From contig CAJPNZ010000040.1 in NCBI GenBank assembly GCA_905372155.1, positions 1 to 24,607 of the forward strand: DNA of 24,607 nt, given 5' to 3'. Under the pieces are notes generated by a model. That model was not told the DNA's origin. It searched no databases and was given only the letters and a program-made list of their open reading frames with translations. Below are positions 8,146-16,609 of the stretch, in pieces (position 1 is the stretch's first letter; every line of letters begins with the position of its first letter). Source of the DNA: Propionibacteriaceae bacterium. GTDB lineage: Bacteria > Actinomycetota > Actinomycetes > Propionibacteriales > Propionibacteriaceae. The position numbers were made by a program, and so were the translations under genes.

Positions 8146-9122
8146 GAAACGCCATCGTCAGGATCTGGGCGCTACCGTTCACCGGTGTCGCCGTCGTCAT
8201 CGCCCTTCTCTGGGTGACCACCATCCGTGGTCCGCTCCTGCCCCTGGACGGCAGCGCGGCCACCTGGGGCACGCTCACCATGGGTATCGTCGTCCAGGCC
8301 CTGCCGTTCCTGGTGCTCGGGGTGTTGGTGTCGGGGCTCATCGCCGCCTTCGTCCCGAAGGACCTGCTGTCCAGGATCACGCCGAAATCCCCGCTGCTCG
8401 CGGTGCCCGCCGCGAGCGTCGCGGGCATGGTGCTGCCGGGCTGCGAGTGCGCCTCGGTGCCGGTGTCGCAGTCCTTGATGCGCAGGGGACTTCCCCAGGG
8501 TGCCGCCCTCGCCTTCCTACTCGCCGCGCCAGCCGTCAACCCGGTGGTGCTCGTCGCCACGGCCGTCGCCTTCGCCAGCAGCAACCCGATGATGGTCTGG
8601 GCCCGGTTGATCGCCTCCCTGGTGGCGGTGATCGCGGTGTGCTGGCTGTGGGTCGGGGTCGGCAAGGCCGAATGGATGAAACCCCAGGAAGGACACGACC
8701 ACGACCACCAGTCCAAGGCGGCGGTCTTCCGCGAGACCGCGATGCACGACCTGCAGCAGGCGGGCGGCTTCCTGGTGGTCGGGGCCGCCGTGGCGGCGCT
8801 CATGAAGGCGGCGGTGCCCGCCGGTTTCCTGACCTTCCTGACCGAGAACCTGTGGCTCGGGATCGCGGTCATGGCTTTGCTGGCGGTGCTGCTGTCGCTG
8901 TGTTCCGAGGCCGACGCCTTCGTCGCCGCATCCCTGCCGGGGGTTTCCCCGACCGCCCAGCTGGTGTTCCTCGTGGTCGGGCCGATGGTGGACGTGAAAC
9001 TGTTCGCCATGCAGTCCGGGGCATTCGGGGCGAAGTTCGCCACCCGGTTCATGCCCCTGACGCTGTTCGTGTGCATCTGGTCGGCGGCCGTGGTCGGAGC
9101 CGTGATGTTCGGAACCTTTTGA
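8142..9122 (+). CDS. DUF318/UPF0718 (YcgR/YraQ-like) permease
   Basis: A 326-residue polytopic inner-membrane permease, about eight spans, starting with GTG inside the previous gene's stop (GTGA). Family signatures are present twice, as expected for an internally duplicated fold: GCECASVPVSQSLMRRG with Cys101, Glu102 and Cys103, followed by APAVNPVVL, and later LCSEADAFVAAS with Cys254, Glu256 and Asp258. Between the halves is a cytoplasmic loop containing HDHDHQ (His185, His187, His189), which could bind divalent metal. Related DUF318 proteins include ArsP-type organoarsenical exporters, but those carry a different cysteine pattern, so arsenic should not be assumed. It is the last gene of the plus-strand run and is followed by a convergent hairpin. 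The substrate is unknown. Confidence 0.88.
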   Translation: MRNAIVRIWALPFTGVAVVIALLWVTTIRGPLLPLDGSAATWGTLTMGIVVQALPFLVLGVLVSGLIAAFVPKDLLSRITPKSPLLAVPAASVAGMVLPGCECASVPVSQSLMRRGLPQGAALAFLLAAPAVNPVVLVATAVAFASSNPMMVWARLIASLVAVIAVCWLWVGVGKAEWMKPQEGHDHDHQSKAAVFRETAMHDLQQAGGFLVVGAAVAALMKAAVPAGFLTFLTENLWLGIAVMALLAVLLSLCSEADAFVAASLPGVSPTAQLVFLVVGPMVDVKLFAMQSGAFGAKFATRFMPLTLFVCIWSAAVVGAVMFGTF

Positions 9123-9167
9123 CGGGTCGTCGGGCCGGCAGGGTTTTCCTGGAAACTGATTGACTCG

Positions 9168-9200
9168 GCCCGTGGGGAGTATCACGCGTCCCCCACGGGC
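9168..9200. terminator. Intergenic hairpin between convergent genes
   Basis: A 10-bp perfect stem GCCCGTGGGG / CCCCACGGGC (9168-9177 with 9191-9200) with a 13-base loop lies between the permease stop at 9122 and the stop of the minus-strand esterase at 9214. There is no T-run on either side, which is common for terminators in GC-rich actinobacteria. The position between two converging genes makes a bidirectional terminator the simplest reading. Confidence 0.6.
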
Positions 9201-9213
9201 GCGGTCCCGGTGA

Positions 9214-11088
9214 TCAGGCCGATGCCTCCTTCACCCAGGCGATGAAGTTGTCGGTGCCGTCGCCGGTGCGTTCGGCCATCGTGTGACCCTGCCCCCACAC
9301 CGTCGCGAAGTCCACCTTCGTGTCCCCGAGTGCCTGGAGGGCCAGCGCCAGGTTGATCTCGACGGTGCTGGCCGCATCCCCCTGGGTGATGCCGGTCCGG
9401 ATGCGCCAGTTCGGGGCCACCCGCGAACTGCCCTGCCCGCCCTGCGATTTCAGCAGGTAGTAGAGGGGCTCGTACATCTGCTCGCGGGAGGCCGCGTCGC
9501 CCCCGACCTCGTCGGTGGTGGCGAAATCGGTTTCCCACGTGGAGGCCGCATGGTCACCGGACCAGCCGGTCAGCGACGAATAGGTGGACTCGTTGGCCGC
9601 CAGCACATCGCGGGACAGCTTCGAGAAGTGAAGCCCCTGCGCGCCCTTGCCCATCACGGTGTTCTCGGTGGCACTGCGATCCGGTGCGTCGAAAGCACCG
9701 ACGTCCTTGCTGGGACTCTTCTGGCTGGTGACGAAACCCTGCAGGCCGGTGATGGTTGCGGTGTTGCTGGCCGAATCGTAGGTGACCCACGGGGTCTCGC
9801 CGTTCAGGTACGCGATGTACTCCTCCACCGTGTTGTAGGTGGTCGACGAACCGGACGACTCGCCGCCCGGGGGCTGACCGCCACCTGAACCGGGACCGCC
9901 TCCCGGGGGCTGATCCCCACCCGGGTTCTGTCCCCCGGGGGCCTCGCCGGAGGGGGGAGTACCGCCCCTGTCGGAAGGGCCGCCGCCGCCGGGTTCCATG
10001 CCCGCCATCTGACGGGAACTGGAGGTGTAGGGGAAGGTGGTGTCGGCCAGGAAGTTGTTCAGTGAGGTGGTGATCTCGGCCACCACGTGGTCGTAGTAGC
10101 TGCCCGCCAGGTACACGCCCTCGCCGCTTCTTTCCAGCTTCAACGCGGTGCCCTTCGAGTCGGTCAGGCCGAGCCCGTTGACGGTCTCCGCGAACGCCGC
10201 CGCCAGGTCCTTGCCGTAGGCGGCGGTCCAGGTGCCCTCGGCGCGGGTCCCGTTGCTGGCGAACTGACCCATGTTCCACTCGTAGGCGGCGTTGCCGACG
10301 TTCAGGCTGGTGATGGGACACCAAGCCATCACGCCCGCGATCGCGTCGCTGATGGTGGTGCCGTCGCTGGAGGTCATGGCCGCACCGAGGTGTTCCAAAT
10401 ATTTGGTGTAGAGCGGCGAGTCGCCAGAGGCGCCCATCACGGAGCTCTGCGCGCCGCCGCCGCTGTGCCCGAACACGAAAATCCTGTCCATCGCGCCCGG
10501 CAGCGAGGCCGAGTTGTAACGCAGGTAACGCACCGCCGCCTTGAGATCGGTGACTCCCCAGGGAGCGTTGCCGACGTAGGAATCGGAGTTCGAGTCCTTG
10601 CCGCGCAGGCCCGCGTGAACGTAGATGAAACCGGCCGCCATGTAGTCCGAGATCGAATCGTAGGAGTACTGGCTGGGTGGTTTCTGAGAAGCGTAACCGG
10701 GCGTGTTGACCGGCAGCACGACGGGTGCGGTGGCCGGGGTGAACCCGTTGACGCTGCCCGAGGCGTTGATGGTCACCTTGTGGGTGCCGTCGCCGTTGTC
10801 GGTGCCGGTGAAGTATGTGCCCGGCACGTAGATCCCGAGGGTCTCGTAATCGGGTGCGGCCGGGGAAGCGACGTAGCTCAAACCGATCTGGTAGTAGACG
10901 TCATTCTCGGCATCGTGACTCCACCCGGCATTGTTCAGCGCCAGGACTCCCGTCGCCGCTGTCCCTGAACCACCGGCGGAAGAGGTTCCGCTGCCGGAGG
11001 CGCCGCTGGTGCAGGCGGCCAACCCGAGGCCACCGAAGAGACTGAAGGCGATGGTCGACGTGAACAGGGAACGACGACTGAGTTCCAT
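9214..11088 (-). CDS. Tannase (subtype B)-like alpha/beta-hydrolase lipoprotein with glycine/proline-rich insert
   Basis: A 624-residue exported esterase-like protein. The N-terminus has a twin-arginine-like SRRSLF at residues 4-9 and a lipobox LAAC with Cys26, so it should be a surface lipoprotein, possibly Tat-exported. The nucleophile elbow GHSGGGAQ places Ser209. Near the C-terminus NWRIRTG leads to Asp571 and then WGQGH with His602. The Asp-to-His spacing and the WRIR lead-in match subtype B tannases such as that of Lactobacillus plantarum, giving a full triad Ser209-Asp571-His602. Residues about 364-415 form a low-complexity Gly/Pro/Ser insert between the nucleophile half and the rest, which makes the protein longer than the roughly 470-residue family norm. 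A good ribosome-binding site (AGGAG) precedes the ATG. Likely activity is hydrolysis of gallate, ferulate or other plant phenolic or carbohydrate esters; the precise substrate is uncertain. Confidence 0.82.
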   Translation of the reverse strand: MELSRRSLFTSTIAFSLFGGLGLAACTSGASGSGTSSAGGSGTAATGVLALNNAGWSHDAENDVYYQIGLSYVASPAAPDYETLGIYVPGTYFTGTDNGDGTHKVTINASGSVNGFTPATAPVVLPVNTPGYASQKPPSQYSYDSISDYMAAGFIYVHAGLRGKDSNSDSYVGNAPWGVTDLKAAVRYLRYNSASLPGAMDRIFVFGHSGGGAQSSVMGASGDSPLYTKYLEHLGAAMTSSDGTTISDAIAGVMAWCPITSLNVGNAAYEWNMGQFASNGTRAEGTWTAAYGKDLAAAFAETVNGLGLTDSKGTALKLERSGEGVYLAGSYYDHVVAEITTSLNNFLADTTFPYTSSSRQMAGMEPGGGGPSDRGGTPPSGEAPGGQNPGGDQPPGGGPGSGGGQPPGGESSGSSTTYNTVEEYIAYLNGETPWVTYDSASNTATITGLQGFVTSQKSPSKDVGAFDAPDRSATENTVMGKGAQGLHFSKLSRDVLAANESTYSSLTGWSGDHAASTWETDFATTDEVGGDAASREQMYEPLYYLLKSQGGQGSSRVAPNWRIRTGITQGDAASTVEINLALALQALGDTKVDFATVWGQGHTMAERTGDGTDNFIAWVKEASA

Positions 11089-11523
11089 GACTGGCTCCTG
11101 AGGTGAGGTTGTATGAAGAACACAACCAACAGGCCCTGTGGGCGCCGTGACGAAATCCTGTGCATTTCCTGTGGGAATCGCTGGTGGCTCGCATGCCTGT
11201 GCGCGGCAACTGCGGGGCTCACTCGCAGGCAGCCCGTCCTAGCCGGAGCGAACCCGGGAACGGCCGTGAACAGGCTTCCGGATCGGGGAGGAAGGAACGT
11301 GATGACGCGAACACCAGTTTCCACCCTGTCCGGGAAATCTGGTGAGGCCCGGAAAAATACACAAGAGATCCAAGGGGCGCGGTGCCCCCGGAAAATTCTC
11401 CTCGGATCCTGAACCCGCCCCGGGGCTGAATGGACGAACCGAATGCGCGAAAGGTGTCGACCCAACGAAGCAAGGCATAAATTGTCGACGAAGGTCGTTC
11501 ACTTGAGAATTCAAGAGGGGGAG
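11089..11523. promoter_or_regulatory. 435-base divergent intergenic region
   Basis: This gap lies between the divergently read esterase and Excalibur lipoprotein genes and must hold both promoters. Visible structure: an inverted repeat GGTTGT-N9-ACAACC at 11108-11127, about 20 bases from the esterase start and well placed for an operator; a short hairpin GGGGC/GCCCC at 11374-11388; a direct repeat CCGGAAAA at about 11349 and 11388; two GTCGAC sites flanking a possible -10-like CATAAA at about 11475; and CTTGA-N4-TCAAG at about 11502-11515, just ahead of the lipoprotein ribosome-binding site. An open frame at 11113-11412 is not convincing as a gene. No RNA gene is evident. Confidence 0.4.
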
Positions 11524-11955
11524 ATGACCGACGTGAAAACCGCTTGGTACAAGACATGGTTGGCGACTGCCTTGGTGGCTGGGATTGTGGGGATGGGTGT
11601 ATCCGGCTGCAATCTCGGGAGCGGGGGCGCGGAGTCAAAACGTGAGAAGGCGACGGCGACCGCCACCCAGGCGCCTGTGGACAACAAAACAACGGGGGCT
11701 GCCTCCGAAAAGAAAACCGAAGTGGCAGAGACGACTGCAACATCGGATCCTGCTCCCAGTTCCGAGCGGGCGGAGAAATCGGGGAAGAAGACTAGGTCGA
11801 AGGAAACCAAGTCGGACTCATCTGAAAAGAGCAAGGTGCATTACAAGAACTGTGAGGAGGCCAAAAAGGCCGGAGCCGCTCCGCTTCGTGTGGGTGACCC
11901 CGGATATCGCTCAGGGCTGGACCGCGATGGTGACGGGATCGCCTGCGAAAAGTAG
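11524..11955 (+). CDS. Excalibur-domain lipoprotein
   Basis: A 143-residue lipoprotein. The ATG at 11524 is chosen because AGAGGGGG lies just upstream and a clean signal peptide follows; the frame extends further upstream without such support. The hydrophobic segment ends in lipobox GVSGC, with Cys29 as the lipidated residue. Residues about 30-105 are a charged, low-complexity Lys/Glu/Ser/Thr spacer suited to crossing the cell wall. The C-terminal 38 residues are a complete Excalibur domain: YKNC near 107-110 and the terminal DRDGDGIACEK with Cys141. Excalibur is a small extracellular calcium-binding domain whose DxDxDG loop resembles an EF-hand, with one disulfide between the two cysteines. 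It is often attached to nucleases or surface proteins, but here it is the only domain. The gene appears monocistronic. Role unknown beyond surface display. Confidence 0.88.
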   Translation: MTDVKTAWYKTWLATALVAGIVGMGVSGCNLGSGGAESKREKATATATQAPVDNKTTGAASEKKTEVAETTATSDPAPSSERAEKSGKKTRSKETKSDSSEKSKVHYKNCEEAKKAGAAPLRVGDPGYRSGLDRDGDGIACEK

Positions 11956-11959
11956 GGGA

Positions 11960-11991
11960 AATGGGGGGTGCCCCTCGGGGCACCCCCCATT
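11960..11991. terminator. Strong bidirectional intrinsic terminator
   Basis: A near-perfect hairpin of 14-15 bp with arms at 11960-11974 and 11977-11991 (ATGGGGGGTGCCCC and its complement) and a minimal CTCG loop. On the plus strand it lies 4 bases after the Excalibur stop and is followed by TTCTTAT. On the minus strand it follows the TAA stop of the araB-like gene almost immediately. It therefore closes both converging transcription units. Confidence 0.9.
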
Positions 11992-11992
11992 C

Positions 11993-13660
11993 TTATACAG
12001 CCGATTTCGCCACCAGGATTTCCCTGCGGCGGGCCTTGAGGCGGTGCATCACGTCGTTTCCGCCCGTGCCGAAGTGGTCGTGCAGCCTGCGGTATTCCCG
12101 GTACAGGTCGTCGTAGGCCGCGACGTTCTCCGGGATCGGGGTGAAGACGGTCTCCGGGGTGGCCTCGCGATGCGCCATGGCCGGTGCGGCCTCCCGCACG
12201 TCGGCGTACTCGCCCGCCGCGACCGCAGCGTAGATCGCCGATCCGTGGGCTCCCGAGGCCACCGAGGGGCAGATCGCCAACGGCAGGTTGGTCACGTCCG
12301 CGTAGATCTGCATGAGCAGAGGGTTCTTCACCAGCCCGCCCGCAACCACCAGATCCTTCACCTCGATGCCCGCGTCCCGGAACGCCTCGATGATCACCCG
12401 GGTGCCGAAGGCCGTCGACTCCAGCAGCGCCCGGTACTGGTCCTCCGGAGTGGTGGTCAGCGTCGTGCCGAGCATGAGTCCCGTCAGCTCCGTGTCGTCC
12501 AGGATCGAGCGGTTCCCGGAGTGCCAGTCGAGCGCCAGCAAACCGTGCTCGCCCACCCGTTGCCTCGAGGCCAGTTCGGTGAGGTACTCGTGCACCCCGA
12601 CCCCCCGGGCCGCAGCCGCCTCGACGTGCGACGACGGGACACAGTTGTCGACGAACCAGCCGAAGATGTCGCCCGTCCCGGCCTGCCCGGCCTCGTAACC
12701 CCACAGGCCCTTGACGATCCCGTCCGGCACGATGCCACCGATCCCCGGGACCTCACCGAAGCTCTCCGAGGTCATCATGTGGCACGTCGAGGTACCCATG
12801 ATCAGGGTGAGCTGCCCTGGTTCGCAGGCGTTCGCGGCGGGCACCGTCGCGTGGGCGTCGATGTTCGCCGCTGCTACGGCGATGCCCTCCGGCAGACCCG
12901 TCAACGCCGCGGCCTCCGCAGCCAACGAGCCGACCCGCTCGCCGGGACGCGCCACCGGGTGCGGCACCAGTTCCAGCAGGCGGGAGAATCCCGGGGCCAT
13001 CGCGTCGAGGACCTTCGCGGACGGGTACGAACCGTCGACGAAGTTGCCCTTGTAGCCAGCAAGCGACATGGAGGCCGTCATCTCGCCCGTGAGGAACTGG
13101 ACGATCCAGTCTCCCGCCTCGACGAAGTGACTGGCCGCGTCCCAGACCTCCCGGTCCTCCTCGAACAGTGCAAGGGCCTTTGCCAGCTGCCAGTCCGCCG
13201 AGACCTCGCCGCCGTAACGGGCGAGGGTTTTCGGGGCCAGCTCGGCCAGGACCTCGTTCACGATCTTTCCCTGCCGCTGGGATGCGTGGTGTTTCCACAG
13301 CTTCGCGTAGGCGTGGGGGCGTTTCTCGAACTCCGGTCGTTCGCACAGCGGCCGGTAGGCCTCGTCGGTGGGGAGGACCGTGCAGGAGGTGAAGTCGACG
13401 GCCAGGCCTACGACATCCGCGGCCGCCACCCCGGAGGCCTCCAGGGCCTCCGGAACCACCCTTCCCAGAACCTCCACGTAGTCTGCCGGCACCTGCAGCG
13501 CCCAGTCGGGGGGAAGTGGCCGGCCCGCGAGTTCGCGGTCGATCACCCCGTGCGGGTAGGTGTGCTCGGCGCTTGCGAGGATCTTTCCGTCGGCCACGGA
13601 CACCACGACGGCCCGTCCCGAAAGAGTGCCGAAGTCGATCCCTACAACTGTCCTGCTCAT
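11993..13660 (-). CDS. araB: Ribulokinase (AraB-type FGGY kinase)
   Basis: A 555-residue FGGY kinase that closely follows the AraB pattern and length. It opens with GIDFGTLSGRAVVV (Asp9 in the ATP phosphate-binding strand), continues through DFTSCTVLP, LWKHH and the FGGY C-terminal domain with MGTSTCHMM and GYEAGQAGTGD, and ends its core with LALDWHSGNRS and AFGTRVIIEAF. These blocks are shared with Bacillus AraB rather than with xylulokinase, glycerol kinase or gluconokinase. AraB phosphorylates L-ribulose at O5 and, in E. coli, accepts several 2-ketopentoses and pentitols. It has an excellent ribosome-binding site (GGAGGAGAGG) 23 bases after the AraM-like gene and is the last gene of the operon, ending in a strong terminator. 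No arabinose isomerase or ribulose-phosphate epimerase is nearby, so arabinose catabolism is not a safe conclusion; a different ketose or polyol is possible. Confidence 0.9.
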   Translation of the reverse strand: MSRTVVGIDFGTLSGRAVVVSVADGKILASAEHTYPHGVIDRELAGRPLPPDWALQVPADYVEVLGRVVPEALEASGVAAADVVGLAVDFTSCTVLPTDEAYRPLCERPEFEKRPHAYAKLWKHHASQRQGKIVNEVLAELAPKTLARYGGEVSADWQLAKALALFEEDREVWDAASHFVEAGDWIVQFLTGEMTASMSLAGYKGNFVDGSYPSAKVLDAMAPGFSRLLELVPHPVARPGERVGSLAAEAAALTGLPEGIAVAAANIDAHATVPAANACEPGQLTLIMGTSTCHMMTSESFGEVPGIGGIVPDGIVKGLWGYEAGQAGTGDIFGWFVDNCVPSSHVEAAAARGVGVHEYLTELASRQRVGEHGLLALDWHSGNRSILDDTELTGLMLGTTLTTTPEDQYRALLESTAFGTRVIIEAFRDAGIEVKDLVVAGGLVKNPLLMQIYADVTNLPLAICPSVASGAHGSAIYAAVAAGEYADVREAAPAMAHREATPETVFTPIPENVAAYDDLYREYRRLHDHFGTGGNDVMHRLKARRREILVAKSAV

Positions 13661-13683
13661 GGCCTCTCCTCCGTGTTTCCTGC

Positions 13684-15045
13684 TCAGTGTCCCGGGGCCT
13701 GGCGACCCCAGAAGCCATCGGGTGCGAACAATTCCTCCACCAGCTCACCCAGGAGATTGGTCTCCAGGGCGAGATCGAGAACGGTGTAGCGTTTGCGGAT
13801 CATCTGGGCGCGGACATAGGTCTCGCGGAACCGGCCCCAGCCCAGCCCGATGTCCTGCGGATGGGCCGGGGCGCCCACCGCCCGCAGCATCCCCTGCAGC
13901 TCGGCGGCGGGCAGCAGCTGTTCCCGAAGCCTCACCGACAGCTCCGGCCACACCGCCACCAGCAACTCCAGGCGGACCCGCAACCGTTCGGGCGGAAGCC
14001 ACTTGGCGAGCGCCTGCACGACGGTTTCCTCGACCAGCCGGGGATCGGGGTGCAGCTCACGAACCCCGGTCTCCATCTTCTCCCGGGTGGGCCAGGCCGC
14101 GACGGCCGCGTCGATGTCCAAACCGGTGAGGTCCCGCGCCAGCAGCCGCTCGTAGAGGGCCGCGATCGCCACCGTGCCGATGCCGACCTTGAAGCCGTGG
14201 GACAGGCGCCTGGGGGTGATGTCCACGCCGTGTCCCTCCATCTCCCACAGATGGCTGAACTGGTGTTCCGCCCCGGAAGCGGGGCGGCTCGACTGGTGGG
14301 CCTGCATGGCCAGCCCGCTCATCAGGAGCCCCTCCACCAGCTCACCCGTCGCCGAGACGTCACCGACGGCGAGTTCCGCGGGCCGCGAGACAGCACCGCG
14401 CAGCGGACCCTGGACGAGCTCCCACACCCCCTGGTCGATGGCCTCGATCCCCAGCACGTCGGAAAGGATCCAGTCGGCCCCGGCCGGGATCTTGCCCAGC
14501 AGGTCGCCGTAACCGGAGGCCGTCATCACCTGCGGCGCGGCGGCCATCACGGTCAGGTCGGCGACGCAGCCACACGGGGCCGGGCAGCTCAGCGTCTGTT
14601 TGAACCCGTCGAGGGCGATCGAGGAACCGAAAGCGGTGTAGCCGTCCATGGAGGCCGCGGTGCCGACCACCAGGTAGGGCCTGCCGAGTTCCCCGGAGGC
14701 CCGTTTCGCGATGTCGTTGAGCGTGCCGGAGCCGACGGCGACGGCGATCGCATCCACCGGCGCCAGGGCATCCCGCAGGGCCTCGCAGTTCTCGTACTTC
14801 GCGTACAGCTCGGGTTCCCCCGGGAAGACGTGCGGATCCGCGAGCTCCACCCCCGCCGCATCCAGGGCCTCGGAGACCCGTTTCCCGGCCAGCGCGAAGG
14901 TGCGTTCGTCCGCGACCACGATCGCCCGTGCCGCCCCGAACAGCTCCGTGAATACCTCTCCGGTCCGCTCCACGGCTCCCTCGCCGATCACCACGGCCCT
15001 GGTGTCGGTGGCGTTGCGCAACGCCCGGGTGATGAGATCCGTCAT
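13684..15045 (-). CDS. AraM-like NAD(P)-dependent sn-glycerol-1-phosphate dehydrogenase family enzyme
   Basis: A 453-residue member of the iron-containing dehydrogenase superfamily, AraM/glycerol-1-phosphate dehydrogenase branch. Visible blocks are the dinucleotide-binding GSGTLND at 105-111, TAASMDGYTAFGSS at 129-142, GYGDLLGK at 178-185, SRPASGAEH to His261, and SHGFKVG with His283. Asp181, His261 and His283 are the expected metal ligands, all retained. The B. subtilis homologue AraM interconverts dihydroxyacetone phosphate and glycerol 1-phosphate. In this operon, flanked by two FGGY kinases, it may instead oxidise a polyol phosphate to the keto-phosphate. At 453 residues it is longer than the ~394-residue AraM, with an extra helical C-terminal part. 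It starts after a single base from the upstream kinase stop (TGACATG), so it is tightly coupled. Fold assignment is firm; substrate is inference. Confidence 0.86.
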   Translation of the reverse strand: MTDLITRALRNATDTRAVVIGEGAVERTGEVFTELFGAARAIVVADERTFALAGKRVSEALDAAGVELADPHVFPGEPELYAKYENCEALRDALAPVDAIAVAVGSGTLNDIAKRASGELGRPYLVVGTAASMDGYTAFGSSIALDGFKQTLSCPAPCGCVADLTVMAAAPQVMTASGYGDLLGKIPAGADWILSDVLGIEAIDQGVWELVQGPLRGAVSRPAELAVGDVSATGELVEGLLMSGLAMQAHQSSRPASGAEHQFSHLWEMEGHGVDITPRRLSHGFKVGIGTVAIAALYERLLARDLTGLDIDAAVAAWPTREKMETGVRELHPDPRLVEETVVQALAKWLPPERLRVRLELLVAVWPELSVRLREQLLPAAELQGMLRAVGAPAHPQDIGLGWGRFRETYVRAQMIRKRYTVLDLALETNLLGELVEELFAPDGFWGRQAPGH

Positions 15046-15046
15046 G

Positions 15047-16609
15047 TCAGCCTCGCTTCGCGTTCTCGCGATCCACCATGTCGTGGATCATGAGCTGGAG
15101 CTGCGGGTAGGTGTTGGCGTAGGCGTCGACGAAGTACTGGTACTCCTCGTGCCGCCGCTGATTGGGTTCCAGCAGGTCGATCTCGTGGACCATCTCCTTT
15201 GCCGCGGTCCCGAGATCGGGGTGGAGGCCCGCGCCGACCGCCGCCAGCATGCAGGAACCCAGCACCACGGCGTCGCCGACCTCGGTCAGGGCGATCGGCA
15301 CGCCGGTGACGTCGGCGTGCATCTGCATCCAGTCGCGGCTCTTGGTGGCGCCACCCGCGGCGACGATCTTCTTCACCTCGAAACCCGCCGCCGACATGGC
15401 CCGCAGGTTGTGTGCGGTGCCGTAGCACACCGACTCCTGGATGGCGCGGTAGATGTGGGCGGGGCCGTGGTGCAGGGACAGACCCCAGATCACCCCGCGG
15501 GCCTTCGAGTCGGTGTACGGGGTGCGGTTGCCCTGGAAGTACTCGTTGATGATGAGGCCGTCGGAGCCGGGCGGCAGGTCCTTCGACTGCTTGTTGAGGA
15601 TGTCGTAGACGTTGAGTCCGGTGACCTCCGCCGCCTGGATCAGGTCGCGGGCGAAGTTGTCCTTGAACCATTTCAGGACCGAACCGGTGGAGACCTGACC
15701 GCCCTCGACGGTGTACTGACCCTTGACCACGCCGTCGGTGTAGGCGCCGAAGAATCCCTTGCCGTGGATCGGTTTGTCGGTCTGTCCCGTCAGGACGTGG
15801 GAGGAACCGGTGATCAACGCCATCACCCCCGGGTCGACGACGCCCAGCCCGATCTGCCCGGCCCAGGCGTCGGCCGGTCCCTGGGCGACGGGGGTGCCGG
15901 GGTGCAGGCCGAGGAGCTGCGCCGCGATCACCGACAGCTCACCGACCGGGGCGCCGAGATCGACCACCTTCTCCGGGATCTTGTCGAAGACGTCGCTGCA
16001 TCCGATGGTTTCGTAGAAGTCGACGGGCCAGCCGCCGTGGTCGCGGTTGTAGTACATGCGCAGCGCGGCCGAGTTGATGTTGGTGGTCCACTCGCCGGTC
16101 AGCTTGTAGGTCACCCAGTCTGGGGCGTCGACCAGCCGGAAGGCCGCGTCGTAGGTTTCGCGCTCGTTCTCCCGCAGCCAGGCGGCCTTGAACGGGTACC
16201 ACTCGGCGGTGGCCGGGGCGGTTCCGCGACCGTTGTAGAGGCGCGCCACCGAATCCGACTTCTCCGCGCGGGCGGCCTGCTCGGTGGCGCGCACGTCCAT
16301 CCACATGATGGCGGGGCGGAGGGCCTCGCCGCGTTTGTCCATGGCAACGACGGTCATGGTGGTGGCGTCGTAGGAGATGCCCTTGATGGCGGCGGGGGAG
16401 ACGCCGGAGGCGGCGATCACCTTGCGACACGAGGCCTGCAACGCCTCCCACCACTCCTCCGGGTCCTGTTCGGCCCAGCCGGGGTGGGGGTGGGTGGTGC
16501 GGTACGCGGTGGCGGCGAAGGAAACCGGTCGGCCGGCCAGGTCGAAGATGGCGGCCCGCACGCTCTCGGTGCCGAAGTCGATGCCGAGGAGGTAGGTGTT
16601 GTCGGTCAT
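15047..16609 (-). CDS. FGGY-family carbohydrate kinase, substrate unassigned
   Basis: A 520-residue second FGGY kinase, clearly different from the AraB-type one. It starts GIDFGTESVRAAIF, has DATTMTVVAMD, IMWMDVRA, an ITGSSHVL block, and in the C-terminal domain EYFQGNRTPYTDSKARG followed by VAAGGATKSRDWMQM and the AVVLGSCMLAAVGAG helix. The pattern is nearest to D-ribulokinase, xylulokinase or erythritol-kinase-like branches, and I cannot resolve which. The start at 16609 is preferred because its ATG overlaps the upstream stop (TGATG) and has GGAAGGA seven bases before it; an ATG at 16654 would add 15 residues inside the upstream gene. Two kinases in one operon suggest either two entry substrates or a kinase pair acting at different positions of one carbon chain. 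Confidence 0.87.
   Translation of the reverse strand: MTDNTYLLGIDFGTESVRAAIFDLAGRPVSFAATAYRTTHPHPGWAEQDPEEWWEALQASCRKVIAASGVSPAAIKGISYDATTMTVVAMDKRGEALRPAIMWMDVRATEQAARAEKSDSVARLYNGRGTAPATAEWYPFKAAWLRENERETYDAAFRLVDAPDWVTYKLTGEWTTNINSAALRMYYNRDHGGWPVDFYETIGCSDVFDKIPEKVVDLGAPVGELSVIAAQLLGLHPGTPVAQGPADAWAGQIGLGVVDPGVMALITGSSHVLTGQTDKPIHGKGFFGAYTDGVVKGQYTVEGGQVSTGSVLKWFKDNFARDLIQAAEVTGLNVYDILNKQSKDLPPGSDGLIINEYFQGNRTPYTDSKARGVIWGLSLHHGPAHIYRAIQESVCYGTAHNLRAMSAAGFEVKKIVAAGGATKSRDWMQMHADVTGVPIALTEVGDAVVLGSCMLAAVGAGLHPDLGTAAKEMVHEIDLLEPNQRRHEEYQYFVDAYANTYPQLQLMIHDMVDRENAKRG

Noticed and set aside
9853..10000. Gly/Pro-rich repeat in the esterase gene as a DNA repeat or CRISPR-like array
   Set aside because: It is in frame, irregular in unit length and encodes a linker; there are no spacer-like unique segments.
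11113..11412. Possible 99-residue protein in the divergent gap, with a GAGGTGAGG ahead of its ATG
   Set aside because: The purine-rich run is next to the esterase's own leader on the other strand, the product is Arg/Cys-rich without domain or signal peptide, and it would occupy the promoter space of both genes.
11585..13789. 734-codon plus-strand frame across the Excalibur and araB genes
   Set aside because: Shadow frame antisense to AraB and crossing a strong terminator; composition is Arg/Gly/Val-rich with no motif.
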